Shown: positions 1-5,928, numbered from the stretch's first letter. The stretch: 7,107 nt of DNA from an uncultured Calothrix sp. (GCA_937884685.1 CAKZYM010000900.1:1-7107); one strand, 5' to 3'. Notes: generated by a model not told the origin, from the sequence alone. Numbers and translations are program-made.

Positions 1-708
1 ACCCATTCCAAAAGACCAAGTCAATCCTAAAGGTGTAAAAAATATTCCTTCGACTAAAACGTATGGTTCGCTCCAAGGCCAAGATATACTAAATAAAATC
101 GCCGCGACTACTGGAGAAATCAACAGGATTAACCAGCCTGGATTAGCATTTGCCCAGTACAGCATTGCTAATACAATCGCCCCAAATACCAACGATGTTG
201 CTAAGTCCGGCTGTAAAAATACTAATCCCCAAGGAACTGCCGTTACTGCCAAAGCTCGGAAAAAGTTGGGAAGAGTCGAAGCAGTCCGCTTGTTTAAGAG
301 TGCAGCTAAGGTAATAATCGCTCCTATCTTGGCAAATTCTGACGGTTGAACGTTGAAACTACCAATACTAATCCACCGCTGTGCCCCTTTAGCACTAACC
401 CCTATTGCCATCACTGCTATCAAACTGGCATTAGTCGCTGCAAAAGTAAACCAGTGCCACTGTCGTAGATTTTCGTAACGAGTGCGGGCTATCAACAATG
501 CCAATAAACAGCCAACACTTGCCATGGATAAGTGTGATACCCACTTACCTTGTCCCTGGTTTAATTCTGTACTGAGAATCATAAAGCCACCAAACATGCT
601 GATGGCTATTGGTAACAAAAATAGTAATAAATCTACTTGATGCCAGGGTTTAAATAATGACTGCCAGCGATTTCTGTTTCTTGAGTAGCGTGACTTTTTT
701 AATAACAT
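1..708 (-). CDS. rodA: RodA, SEDS-family peptidoglycan glycosyltransferase (N-terminal part, cut by window edge)
   Basis: The reverse strand is open for 236 codons from an ATG at 708 to the window edge, so the C-terminal part is missing. RodA is the integral membrane SEDS glycosyltransferase that polymerises lipid II during cell elongation, working with a class B penicillin-binding protein. The visible protein has a basic N-terminus (MLLKKSRYSRNRNRW), then hydrophobic segments near residues 26-46, 56-74, 86-104, 125-138, 151-187 and 191-210. The family core GAQRWISIG...QPSEFAKI is at 108-128 and a QPDLATS motif at 166-172. The catalytic aspartate of the large extracellular loop and the C-terminal signature would lie beyond the window. 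ATG 708 is the only good start: an in-frame TAA lies nine codons upstream (733-735). No Shine-Dalgarno sequence is visible. The gene lies 118 nt downstream of mrp on the same strand, so cotranscription is possible. FtsW is the alternative; the short N-terminus and motif spacing favour RodA. Confidence 0.92.
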   Translation of the reverse strand, partial: MLLKKSRYSRNRNRWQSLFKPWHQVDLLLFLLPIAISMFGGFMILSTELNQGQGKWVSHLSMASVGCLLALLIARTRYENLRQWHWFTFAATNASLIAVMAIGVSAKGAQRWISIGSFNVQPSEFAKIGAIITLAALLNKRTASTLPNFFRALAVTAVPWGLVFLQPDLATSLVFGAIVLAMLYWANANPGWLILLISPVVAAILFSISWPWSEPYVLVEGIFFTPLGLTWSFGMG

Positions 709-826
709 CGGGTTTCGTTGGTACCTGAAATTTTAAATGGGGAATGTTAGTAAAGGTAAAGTAATAGTCCTTTTATGTTTATTCTCAGTACTCAGCCCGC
801 TACCCAGACAGAAATATATAGAATTT

Positions 827-1897
827 TTATGTTAGGGCAGCAACTGATACTTTTCCTGCAATTACTAAAGAAATTTCTTTTAAAGCTTTTGCTGATGCAG
901 AGTCGGGGTTGTCTACAACTGTAGGTATACCCTTATCTCCACCAACTCTTGTAGATATTTCCAATGGAACGCACCCCAGTAGCGGTATTCCTAATTCGGC
1001 AGCTGTTTTCGAGCCACCACCGGAACCGAAAATATCATACTGTTTTTCTGGCATATCTGGAGGTATAAAATAACTCATATTTTCAATAATTCCCAGAACT
1101 GGTACTTTCAACTGCTGGAACATCCGCAAGCCTTTACGAGAATCTAGTAAAGCTACGTTCTGTGGTGTAGTTACTATCACAGCACCGGCGATGGGTACTG
1201 CTTGTGTCAATGTTAACTGAGCATCACCCGTTCCCGGAGGCATATCTACAATTAGATAATCTAATTGACCCCATTCGACTTGATAGAGAAATTGGCGAAT
1301 CACTCCGTTTAACATTGGACCGCGCCAAATTACAGGTTGGTCTCGGTCGATGAGAAAACCCATTGAAACTAATTTGACTCCATGATTAAAAGCGGGTTCG
1401 AGGATTTCGCCTTTTTCACCTTCACGGACGTTAATCTGAGCCGATTCAAGCCCTAACATTGTCGGGTCATTAGGACCATAAATATCGGCATCGAGCAAAC
1501 CTACTTTTGCTCCTGTTTGAGCCAAAGATACTGCGATATTAACGGCAACCGTACTTTTTCCCACACCACCTTTACCGCTAGAAACAGCAATAATATTCTT
1601 AATTCCAGGTACTCCATTACGGTCGGGTAAGCTTTTAGATTGCGGTGTTTCGGCTGTAACTTCTACCGACACATCGGTAACACCCGGAAGTTTTTTCACA
1701 GCTTTTTGACAATCTTCAACAATAAATTCTCGTAAGGGGCAAGCAGGTGTAGTCAAAACTAAAGTGAAGCTTACTTTCCCATCTTCAATTTTGACATTAC
1801 GAATCATATTCAGTTCCACCAGACTTTTGCGAAGTTCTGGGTCTTCTACCGGTCTTAATATTTCAAGAACGGAATTTGAGTCAAGAACATTTTGCAT
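827..1897 (-). CDS. mrp: Mrp/NBP35/ApbC-family iron-sulfur carrier ATPase
   Basis: A complete gene of 356 aa, the usual length for Mrp with an N-terminal DUF59/MIP18 domain. Members of this family bind Fe-S clusters on dimers and transfer them to apoproteins in the cytosol. Residues about 4-80 form the DUF59 domain, with the conserved Cys in TTPACPL (C53). The P-loop ATPase follows: SSGKGGVGKST at 106-116 (deviant Walker A), LLDADIYGPN at 134-143, WRGPML at 191-196, YLIVDMPPGTGD at 214-225 (Walker B region) and ENMSYF at 272-277. The CxxC that follows ENM in ApbC and Nbp35 is absent; the region reads IPPDMPEKQYDIFGSGGG. Only three cysteines remain (C53, C63, C309). I recall this form as usual in cyanobacterial Mrp, but could not check. 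ATG 1897 is supported by a Shine-Dalgarno-like GGGTGG seven bases upstream. The gene is downstream of the SRPBCC gene, separated by the repeat spacer, and upstream of rodA. Confidence 0.95.
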   Translation of the reverse strand: MQNVLDSNSVLEILRPVEDPELRKSLVELNMIRNVKIEDGKVSFTLVLTTPACPLREFIVEDCQKAVKKLPGVTDVSVEVTAETPQSKSLPDRNGVPGIKNIIAVSSGKGGVGKSTVAVNIAVSLAQTGAKVGLLDADIYGPNDPTMLGLESAQINVREGEKGEILEPAFNHGVKLVSMGFLIDRDQPVIWRGPMLNGVIRQFLYQVEWGQLDYLIVDMPPGTGDAQLTLTQAVPIAGAVIVTTPQNVALLDSRKGLRMFQQLKVPVLGIIENMSYFIPPDMPEKQYDIFGSGGGSKTAAELGIPLLGCVPLEISTRVGGDKGIPTVVDNPDSASAKALKEISLVIAGKVSVAALT

Positions 1898-1904
1898 AGT
1901 ATTT

Positions 1905-1910
1905 CCACCC
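1905..1910 (-). promoter_or_regulatory. Ribosome binding site of mrp
   Basis: GGGTGG on the reverse strand lies seven bases before the mrp ATG at 1897, which supports that start. It is one of only three clear Shine-Dalgarno-like sites in the window. Confidence 0.6.
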
Positions 1911-1972
1911 TTTATACTGAAAAATTTTTAACAAAAAAATATTATCTAATTAATTGGGAATTGGGGATAGGG

Positions 1973-2105
1973 GATTTTAGATTTTGGATTTTAGATTTTA
2001 GATTTTGGATTTTAGATTTTGGATTTTAGATTTTAGATTTTAGATTTTGGATTTTGGATTTTGGATTTTGGATTTTAGATTTTAGATTTTAGATTTTGGA
2101 TTTTA
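1973..2105. repeat. Heptameric tandem repeat GATTTTR, 19 perfect units
   Basis: Nineteen consecutive 7-bp units with no indel. The first six bases (GATTTT) are invariant and the seventh is A or G, in the order A G A A G A G A A A G G G G A A A G A. The next heptad (GATGGGG) departs from the pattern. Such short tandemly repeated repetitive sequences are known from heterocystous cyanobacteria. The array lies in the spacer upstream of mrp, about 75 bp before its ATG, so it could be within or beside the mrp promoter region. There are no spacers between units, so it is not a CRISPR array. Confidence 0.97.
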
Positions 2106-2129
2106 GATGGGGAATTGGGGATGGAAAAA

Positions 2130-2157
2130 GTTAGGAATTAGGAGTTAGGAGTTGTGG
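2130..2157. repeat. Short heptad repeat (RTTAGGA)3 plus a degenerate unit
   Basis: Units GTTAGGA, ATTAGGA and GTTAGGA run from 2130 to 2150, followed by a degenerate GTTGTGG. This second heptad family, GTTAGGA, recurs at 5053-5094 and, inverted, at 5229-5284. A partly inverted counterpart (CCCTAACACCC then AATTCCTGA) lies at about 2222-2242. Confidence 0.8.
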
Positions 2158-2271
2158 TATTCCAATTAATTTTCGTAGTAGAAGCCGCACGGTTCCCTTG
2201 GTGTTTTTCACTGCTAAAAAACCCTAACACCCAATTCCTGATGAATGATGACCAATCCCCAATTACCAATC

Positions 2272-2292
2272 CAAAATCTAAAATCCAAAATC
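2272..2292. repeat. Inverted copy of the GATTTTR heptads (YAAAATC)3
   Basis: Units CAAAATC, TAAAATC and CAAAATC are the reverse complement of the 1973-2105 family. They end inside the stop codon of the SRPBCC gene (TGA on the reverse strand, 2291-2293). Being opposite in orientation to the large array, the two could pair as a long stem in single-stranded DNA or RNA. Confidence 0.85.
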
Positions 2293-2812
2293 AAAATAGT
2301 TCGGATTGCAAAGTTGATTTCCTTTTTCTGGACACTGCTTTAATTGCGGCTTCTTCGGCAGCTTCGATTAAAGCCCGCGCAACTCTATCTGCGTAGGGAC
2401 GGGAAAAAGACCAAACTAGGGGAGATAACCAACCGCGTAAAGTAACTGAATAAGACAAGCAACTACCGCAAACCGTGGACTCTATTTTGTAACTAATTCG
2501 TTCTTCTACACTAGGAATATCCAGAATTCTCACGCTTTACAATTCTCTGGGATTTACACGCTCAACAAAAATACGAATTGGAATTGGCGAGAGACGGGTT
2601 ACTGCTTGATAAATTAATCCTGGTTTCGGTACTAATCCGTAGGGTACGTTAGTACTTTTGAATAATGGATGCCAGGAAACGTCTGCCAAATCAACAACTT
2701 TTTGCCATATTTCATCTACAGAAGCAGAACTAATTTCGCGATAACTTCTCACTAGAGAAACGCAAACTTTACGACGCTTGCGGTTGATAAACTTAGATAA
2801 CCAACCTTGCAT
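2291..2812 (-). pseudogene. SRPBCC/START-like family protein, interrupted by an in-frame TAA
   Basis: One reading frame of 174 codons encodes an SRPBCC-type protein (START/Bet v1/polyketide-cyclase-like fold, a hydrophobic ligand-binding cavity; no ligand can be named). A single TAA at 2537-2539 replaces residue 92. The upstream part (91 aa) has SYREISSASVDEIW, a typical first strand and helix, then VDLADVSWHPL and PKPGLIYQAVTR. The downstream part stays in the same frame (VRILDIPSVEERISYKIES...SYSVTLRGWLSPLVWSF) and ends with the amphipathic helix YADRVARALIEAAEEAA. Neither half alone would complete the fold. There is no frameshift, so a nonsense mutation, possibly from a TTA Leu codon, is the simplest reading. 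A sequencing error, or re-initiation at GTG 2531-2533 three bases after the stop, are alternatives. ATG 2812 is preferred over ATG 2821, because AGGAGG (2822-2827) sits nine bases before the former and touches the latter. The family assignment rests on recalled sequence resemblance. Confidence 0.8.
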
Positions 2813-2821
2813 TCTCTTCAT

Positions 2822-2827
2822 CCTCCT
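2822..2827 (-). promoter_or_regulatory. Strong Shine-Dalgarno of the SRPBCC gene, deciding its start
   Basis: A perfect AGGAGG on the reverse strand. It directly abuts ATG 2821 (zero spacing) but lies nine bases before ATG 2812, so the latter is the likely start and the protein begins MQGWLSKF. Confidence 0.75.
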
Positions 2828-3404
2828 GGCTACATACTTCCTTGAGTTAATCGAACTGCTTAATAGATAATTTTGACTCCAACAATTATTATTTGTTCAA
2901 GATATATATTAAATCTTTACTTTATAGCCCTTTCAGACGAAGGATACTAGTTACGATGTTGATTGTTGTTTGAGTAAATCAGGCTAATACTTTGATTAAC
3001 ATAAATATTCTTCTATAAATTAAGCTAAACCATTAAAAAATATATTCTTTACTTTGAGAGGAAATGTTTGCAAGGGTGATTTGTTGGCTGTTGATTTTAT
3101 TAATTTTATTTAAGTTAAAGTCATCACAGCAGCAAATCCTCTTTCTTAACTGACTTCTACAAGTTATTGTTACAGAATTTAGTCTTGAAGCTGGGGTATT
3201 TGCATAAAAAAGTTGCAAAAAGTTAACCAATTTAAAACCCTATACCTATTTGAGGGAGAATAACTTTATTCACCTTACCGGGAAATTATGCGGATTATTT
3301 ATATTTCATCCCAGTACTCTGAATAAAACTGCGAGCAATGGGATTTAAAGCGCCGAATATTTCTTAAGGGAAAAGTAAAAAACGTTATTTGTATCACGAA
3401 ATTT
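2828..3404. other. Long divergent intergenic region, no convincing gene
   Basis: About 580 bases of AT-rich DNA between the divergent SRPBCC gene and hemF. It must contain promoters for both, but no -35/-10 pair stands out. I see no tRNA, known small RNA or heptad array. A 65-codon reverse-strand frame (3033-3230, TTG start, no ribosome binding site, Lys/Asn-rich) looks like chance. A weak 6-bp inverted repeat, ATCCCA at 3308-3313 with TGGGAT at 3339-3344, lies 60-100 bases before hemF. Confidence 0.6.
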
Positions 3405-4445
3405 ATGTTGACATCGCCAACTTCCCCTAAATCACCTTCTTCCCAATCTTTACCTCCATCTGATGCTAAAGCTAGGGTCAGTGAGTTTATGAAACAGTTA
3501 CAGGATGAGATTTCTCAATCTTTAGCTGAAATTGATGGCACGGGACAATTTCAAGAAGATAGTTGGGAGCGTCCTGAAGGTGGTGGTGGCCGTTCGCGAG
3601 TTTTACGTGAGGGTGCAATCTTTGAGCAAGGTGGTGTAAACTTTTCTGAAGTTTGGGGTTCTAGGTTGCCACCTTCTATTGTGGCTAATCGTCCGGAAGC
3701 TGAAGGACACAAGTTTTATGCTACGGGAACTTCTATGGTTTTACACCCCCGCAATCCCTATGTTCCTACCGTTCATCTGAATTATCGCTACTTTGAAGCT
3801 GGGCCAGTTTGGTGGTTCGGTGGTGGAGCGGATATGACTCCTTACTATCCTTTTGCTGAAGATGCAACCCATTTTCATCAAACTTATAAGCAGGCTTGCG
3901 ATAATCACCACCAAGAATATTACCCGGTGTTTAAACGCTGGTGCGATGAATATTTCTACCTCAAGCATCGTCAAGAAACAAGGGGTGTCGGAGGTTTATT
4001 TTTCGATTATCAAGATGGAACGGGTGCTTTATATCGCGGTCCTCATGCTGACAAAGCTGCTGCCGAGTATAGTAACGAAATCGGAGAATTACCATCACGT
4101 AGTTGGGAAGAAATATTTGCCTTTGTTCAAGAATGCGGCAAGGCATTTTTACCAGCTTACCTACCTATCGTCAAGAAAAGACATCCCATGGAATATGGCG
4201 ATCGCCAACGAGATTTTCAGTTGTATCGTCGGGGTCGGTATGTAGAATTTAACTTGGTTTACGACCGAGGTACCATTTTTGGTTTGCAAACCAACGGACG
4301 TACTGAGTCCATTTTGATGTCCTTACCACCTTTAGTGCGCTGGCAGTATGGGTATAAGCCGGAACCAGGTTCCCCAGAAGCGGAATTGTATGAAACCTTC
4401 CTCAAGCCTCAAGATTGGGTCAACTGGAACCAGAGACATACTTAA
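3405..4445 (+). CDS. hemF: Oxygen-dependent coproporphyrinogen III oxidase HemF
   Basis: HemF uses O2 to oxidatively decarboxylate two propionates of coproporphyrinogen III, giving protoporphyrinogen IX for heme, chlorophyll and bilins. It is a soluble homodimer needing no metal or organic cofactor in characterised members. The 346-aa product is the usual length. After a Ser/Pro-rich leader (1-20) come GGGGRSRVLREGAIFEQGGVN (59-79), GHKFYATGTSMVLHPRNPYVP and VHLNYR (101-127), WWFGGGADMTPYYPF with AEDATHFH (136-158), the family signature from K177 RWCDEYFYLKHR to GGLFFD201, and YVEFNLVYDRGTIFGLQTNGR (279-299). The conserved His124 and Asp153 are present. No clear Shine-Dalgarno precedes ATG 3405. 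An ATG at 3489 (M29) also keeps the whole catalytic domain, so the leader could be an over-extension, though cyanobacterial homologues commonly have one. It is monocistronic or read alone: divergent from the SRPBCC gene and followed by a hairpin at 4498-4526. Confidence 0.97.
   Translation: MLTSPTSPKSPSSQSLPPSDAKARVSEFMKQLQDEISQSLAEIDGTGQFQEDSWERPEGGGGRSRVLREGAIFEQGGVNFSEVWGSRLPPSIVANRPEAEGHKFYATGTSMVLHPRNPYVPTVHLNYRYFEAGPVWWFGGGADMTPYYPFAEDATHFHQTYKQACDNHHQEYYPVFKRWCDEYFYLKHRQETRGVGGLFFDYQDGTGALYRGPHADKAAAEYSNEIGELPSRSWEEIFAFVQECGKAFLPAYLPIVKKRHPMEYGDRQRDFQLYRRGRYVEFNLVYDRGTIFGLQTNGRTESILMSLPPLVRWQYGYKPEPGSPEAELYETFLKPQDWVNWNQRHT
4198..4205. repeat. HIP1 octamer GCGATCGC inside hemF
   Basis: The highly iterated palindrome HIP1, here extended to the 10-bp GGCGATCGCC (4197-4206). 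It is the only copy I found in the window. HIP1 is over-represented in many cyanobacterial genomes, so it supports the taxonomic reading. Confidence 0.9.
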
Positions 4446-4497
4446 TTAATGTGAGTTAAACTACTAAACATAGCATTTGTGCAAGGTGACATTTAAG

Positions 4498-4526
4498 GCT
4501 GTAGCTTGTTATTCTTTAGCTACAGC
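4498..4526 (+). terminator. Candidate hairpin terminator after hemF
   Basis: A perfect 9-bp stem, GCTGTAGCT (4498-4506) with AGCTACAGC (4518-4526), and an 11-base loop, starting 52 bases after the hemF stop. The following bases (ATTAATAAATTTTG) are AT-rich but have only a short T run, so intrinsic termination would be weak. It could instead protect the 3' end of the hemF transcript. Confidence 0.5.
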
Positions 4527-4601
4527 ATTAATAAATTTTGTTACTGATACCTCTCCCTATTTTTATATATAAGGGAATGCGATAGTAATCATATATTATC
4601 G

Positions 4602-4630
4602 TTATCAATCTCACCAGTATTTTGTATAAA
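4602..4630 (+). promoter_or_regulatory. Candidate sigma-70-type promoter of the STAS gene
   Basis: TTATCA (4602-4607) and TATAAA (4625-4630) are separated by 17 bases, resembling -35 and -10 boxes. Transcription would start near 4637, leaving a leader of about 40 bases before GTG 4677. The -35 box is the right end of an imperfect palindrome at 4581-4606. This rests on pattern match only. Confidence 0.4.
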
Positions 4631-4664
4631 TAGCTGTATCTAATTAGTTAGTTTGAAGAGTGCT

Positions 4665-4670
4665 AGGGGA
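4665..4670 (+). promoter_or_regulatory. Ribosome binding site deciding the STAS gene start
   Basis: AGGGGA lies six bases before GTG 4677. The upstream in-frame TTG at 4653 has no such site and would place this sequence inside the coding region, so GTG 4677 is preferred. Confidence 0.65.
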
Positions 4671-4676
4671 AACTTT

Positions 4677-5045
4677 GTGATTCATATAGAACAAAAAACT
4701 TATACAACTCAGGACGGAAATACGGTAATTGTTTTGTCACCTACCGGTCGTTTAGACATTACTACAGCTTGGCAGTTTCGTTTAAAGCTCCAAGAATGTA
4801 TTTCTAAGCTCAGTCCTCACGTAGTTGTAAATTTAGGACAGGTAAACTTTATTGATAGTTCTGGGCTTACTTCTTTAGTTGCAGGAATGCGTGACGCGGA
4901 TAAAGTAAAAGGTAGCTTCCGTATTTGTAATGTACATCCTGAAGCAAAACTAGTATTTGAAGTAACAATGATGGATACTGTATTTGAAATATTTGAAACT
5001 GAAGAGGAAGCTTTAGAAGGTGTACCTCGCAGTATTGCTAGCTGA
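4677..5045 (+). CDS. Stand-alone STAS-domain protein, anti-sigma-factor antagonist type
   Basis: The product is 122 aa from GTG 4677 (130 aa if the TTG at 4653 were used) and is a single STAS domain. Such proteins (SpoIIAA, RsbV) work by partner switching: unphosphorylated, they bind an anti-sigma kinase and free its target; serine phosphorylation releases them, and a PP2C phosphatase resets them. Visible elements are the first strands (NTVIVLSPTGRLDITTAWQFR, residues 15-35), VVVNLGQVNFIDSSGLTSLV (49-68) and the C-terminal FRICNVHPEAKLVFEVTMMD. The first serine of DSSGL (S61 from the GTG start) matches SpoIIAA Ser58, so phosphorylation is chemically possible. No transmembrane or sensor domain is present. 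No kinase, phosphatase or sigma factor lies in the window, so its partners must be encoded elsewhere. It is downstream of hemF but separated by a hairpin and probably has its own promoter. Its stop is seven bases before a heptad array. Confidence 0.88.
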   Translation: MIHIEQKTYTTQDGNTVIVLSPTGRLDITTAWQFRLKLQECISKLSPHVVVNLGQVNFIDSSGLTSLVAGMRDADKVKGSFRICNVHPEAKLVFEVTMMDTVFEIFETEEEALEGVPRSIAS

Positions 5046-5052
5046 AAAGTAA

Positions 5053-5094
5053 GTTAAGAGTTAAGAGTTAGGAGTTAAGAGTTAGGAGTTAAGA
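5053..5094. repeat. Heptad tandem repeat GTTARGA, six units
   Basis: Six uninterrupted 7-bp units (GTTAAGA, GTTAAGA, GTTAGGA, GTTAAGA, GTTAGGA, GTTAAGA), varying only A/G at the fifth base. It begins seven bases after the stop codon of the STAS gene. It is opposite in orientation to the array at 5229-5284, which ends four bases before the stop codon of the convergent lyase gene. Confidence 0.92.
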
Positions 5095-5228
5095 ATTTAG
5101 TAAAAAAACCTGTTTATATCAGAAGGTTATTAAACTTTAATTTGTTTTAAAAGCATAAAAATTACCAAATAGAGCTATAAATACGGTTTTTCGTCATATG
5201 TTATTCTACGCTGCTTTTAACCCATAAT

Positions 5229-5284
5229 TCCTAATTCTTAATTCCCAACGAGTAATTTCTAGCTCCTAATTCCTAACTCCTAAC
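5229..5284. repeat. Inverted heptad array TCCTAAY, eight units in register (five clear, three degenerate)
   Basis: TCCTAAT, TCTTAAT and TCCCAAC run from 5229 to 5249, two diverged heptads fill 5250-5263, and TCCTAAT, TCCTAAC, TCCTAAC run from 5264 to 5284, all in one 7-bp register. The consensus is the reverse complement of the 5053-5094 family. Transcripts entering from either gene could fold into a long stem with a loop of about 130 bases or more. Confidence 0.85.
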
Positions 5285-5288
5285 TTTT

Positions 5289-5882
5289 TCAGTACTGTTG
5301 CAATTTTGTGTAGCGATAGGGACCCATAATTGCTCCCCAGGTTGCTTTTCGGGTTTCTATATCTATTCCTTTGTCATAGCTAAAAAATTCTTTCTCAGTT
5401 GCTTCAAATCCCAAAGATACTTCTACAGTATTACCTGCATAATTAAAGGTACAGTGAGTATCTGGTATGGGTTTTGCAATAAATTTGTATTTATTTTGAG
5501 CCAAAATTTCAGTATTCACGATTAAAGCGCATCCCGGCAATATATCTAGTTGTTCGGGGGTTAAAGTATTTAGCAATGTATTATTTTCACCTGCACCCCG
5601 CCATGCAGTTGGGTCTTTAAACATGTAAAATTGAGCTTTGAATTCTGCTTGAACCGTCGAAGCGGTTATTCGCATGATTCGCTGACGATAGGGTTGCTCT
5701 ATATTGAGTACATTAGCTTGCTCCGCAAACAATGTTACGCTATCTTCCTGAAATAGAGGTACAGGTCTTTGCCACATTCGTAAATTAACGTACCAAGCGG
5801 GCTCTGAGAATGCTTGCTCTTTATTTTCAAATTCACCTGCGAGATACTCAGCGATGGTGTTCAAGCTTGGCAAAGAACTCAT
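5289..5882 (-). CDS. CpcT/CpeT-family phycobiliprotein chromophore lyase
   Basis: A complete 197-aa protein of the CpcT/CpeT (DUF1001) family. Characterised members attach phycocyanobilin or phycoerythrobilin to a cysteine (position 153-165) of a phycobiliprotein beta subunit; others are bilin-binding chaperones. Supporting motifs are IAEYLAGEFENKEQAF (10-25), a PAWYVNLRMWQRPVP stretch (28-42), the PYRQRIMRI turn (64-72), YMFKDPTAWRGAG (86-98), LPGCALIV (115-122), a CTFNYAG strand (144-150) and the C-terminal SYDKGID...WGAIMGPYRY (168-191). Whether it acts as CpcT on phycocyanin/phycoerythrocyanin or CpeT on phycoerythrin cannot be decided here, so I give no symbol. Its position away from any phycobiliprotein operon is normal for dispersed lyases. 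ATG 5882 gives the family N-terminus but lacks a Shine-Dalgarno. It is convergent with the STAS gene and divergent from psb29, sharing a 264-base upstream region. Confidence 0.9.
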   Translation of the reverse strand: MSSLPSLNTIAEYLAGEFENKEQAFSEPAWYVNLRMWQRPVPLFQEDSVTLFAEQANVLNIEQPYRQRIMRITASTVQAEFKAQFYMFKDPTAWRGAGENNTLLNTLTPEQLDILPGCALIVNTEILAQNKYKFIAKPIPDTHCTFNYAGNTVEVSLGFEATEKEFFSYDKGIDIETRKATWGAIMGPYRYTKLQQY

Positions 5883-5905
5883 AAATATAAATTAAAAATT
5901 AAACT

Positions 5906-5928
5906 ATTATAAATATGGGTTGATTATA
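5906..5928 (-). promoter_or_regulatory. Two TATAAT hexamers upstream of the lyase gene
   Basis: Exact TATAAT matches lie on the reverse strand at 5906-5911 and 5923-5928, 24 and 41 bases before ATG 5882. Neither has a good -35 box at 16-18 bases (TTCCTA is the nearest, for the inner one). In such AT-rich DNA, one or both may be chance. Confidence 0.25.

Noticed and set aside
784..804. Heptad-like run CTCAGTA, CTCAGCC, CGCTACC between mrp and rodA
   Set aside because: Only two units resemble each other; too short to call a repeat array, though it may be a decayed one.
1973..2105. CRISPR array
   Set aside because: The units are 7 bp, contiguous and have no spacers, so this is a simple tandem repeat.
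2154..2396. 80-codon forward frame across the repeat spacer
   Set aside because: It runs through inverted heptads and antisense to the C-terminal part of the SRPBCC gene; its product has no family resemblance.
2531..2533. Second independent gene starting at GTG 2533
   Set aside because: It is in the same frame as the upstream half, starts mid-fold and has no good Shine-Dalgarno; a nonsense-interrupted single gene is simpler, though re-initiation cannot be excluded.
3033..3230. 65-codon reverse-strand frame in the spacer before hemF
   Set aside because: TTG start without ribosome binding site, Lys/Asn/Ile-rich composition as expected from random AT-rich DNA, and no recognisable domain.
3741..4245. 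Several open frames of 61-130 codons inside hemF on both strands
   Set aside because: All overlap the well-supported hemF catalytic domain and have no motifs of their own.
4554..4576. Terminator-like inverted repeat TCCCT...AGGGA
   Set aside because: The stem is only 5 bp around a long A/T loop; the 9-bp stem at 4498-4526 is much better.
5298..5525. 75-codon forward frame opposite the lyase gene
   Set aside because: It is antisense to conserved motifs of the CpcT/CpeT-family protein; the Phe/Ser/Ile-rich product is a typical shadow.
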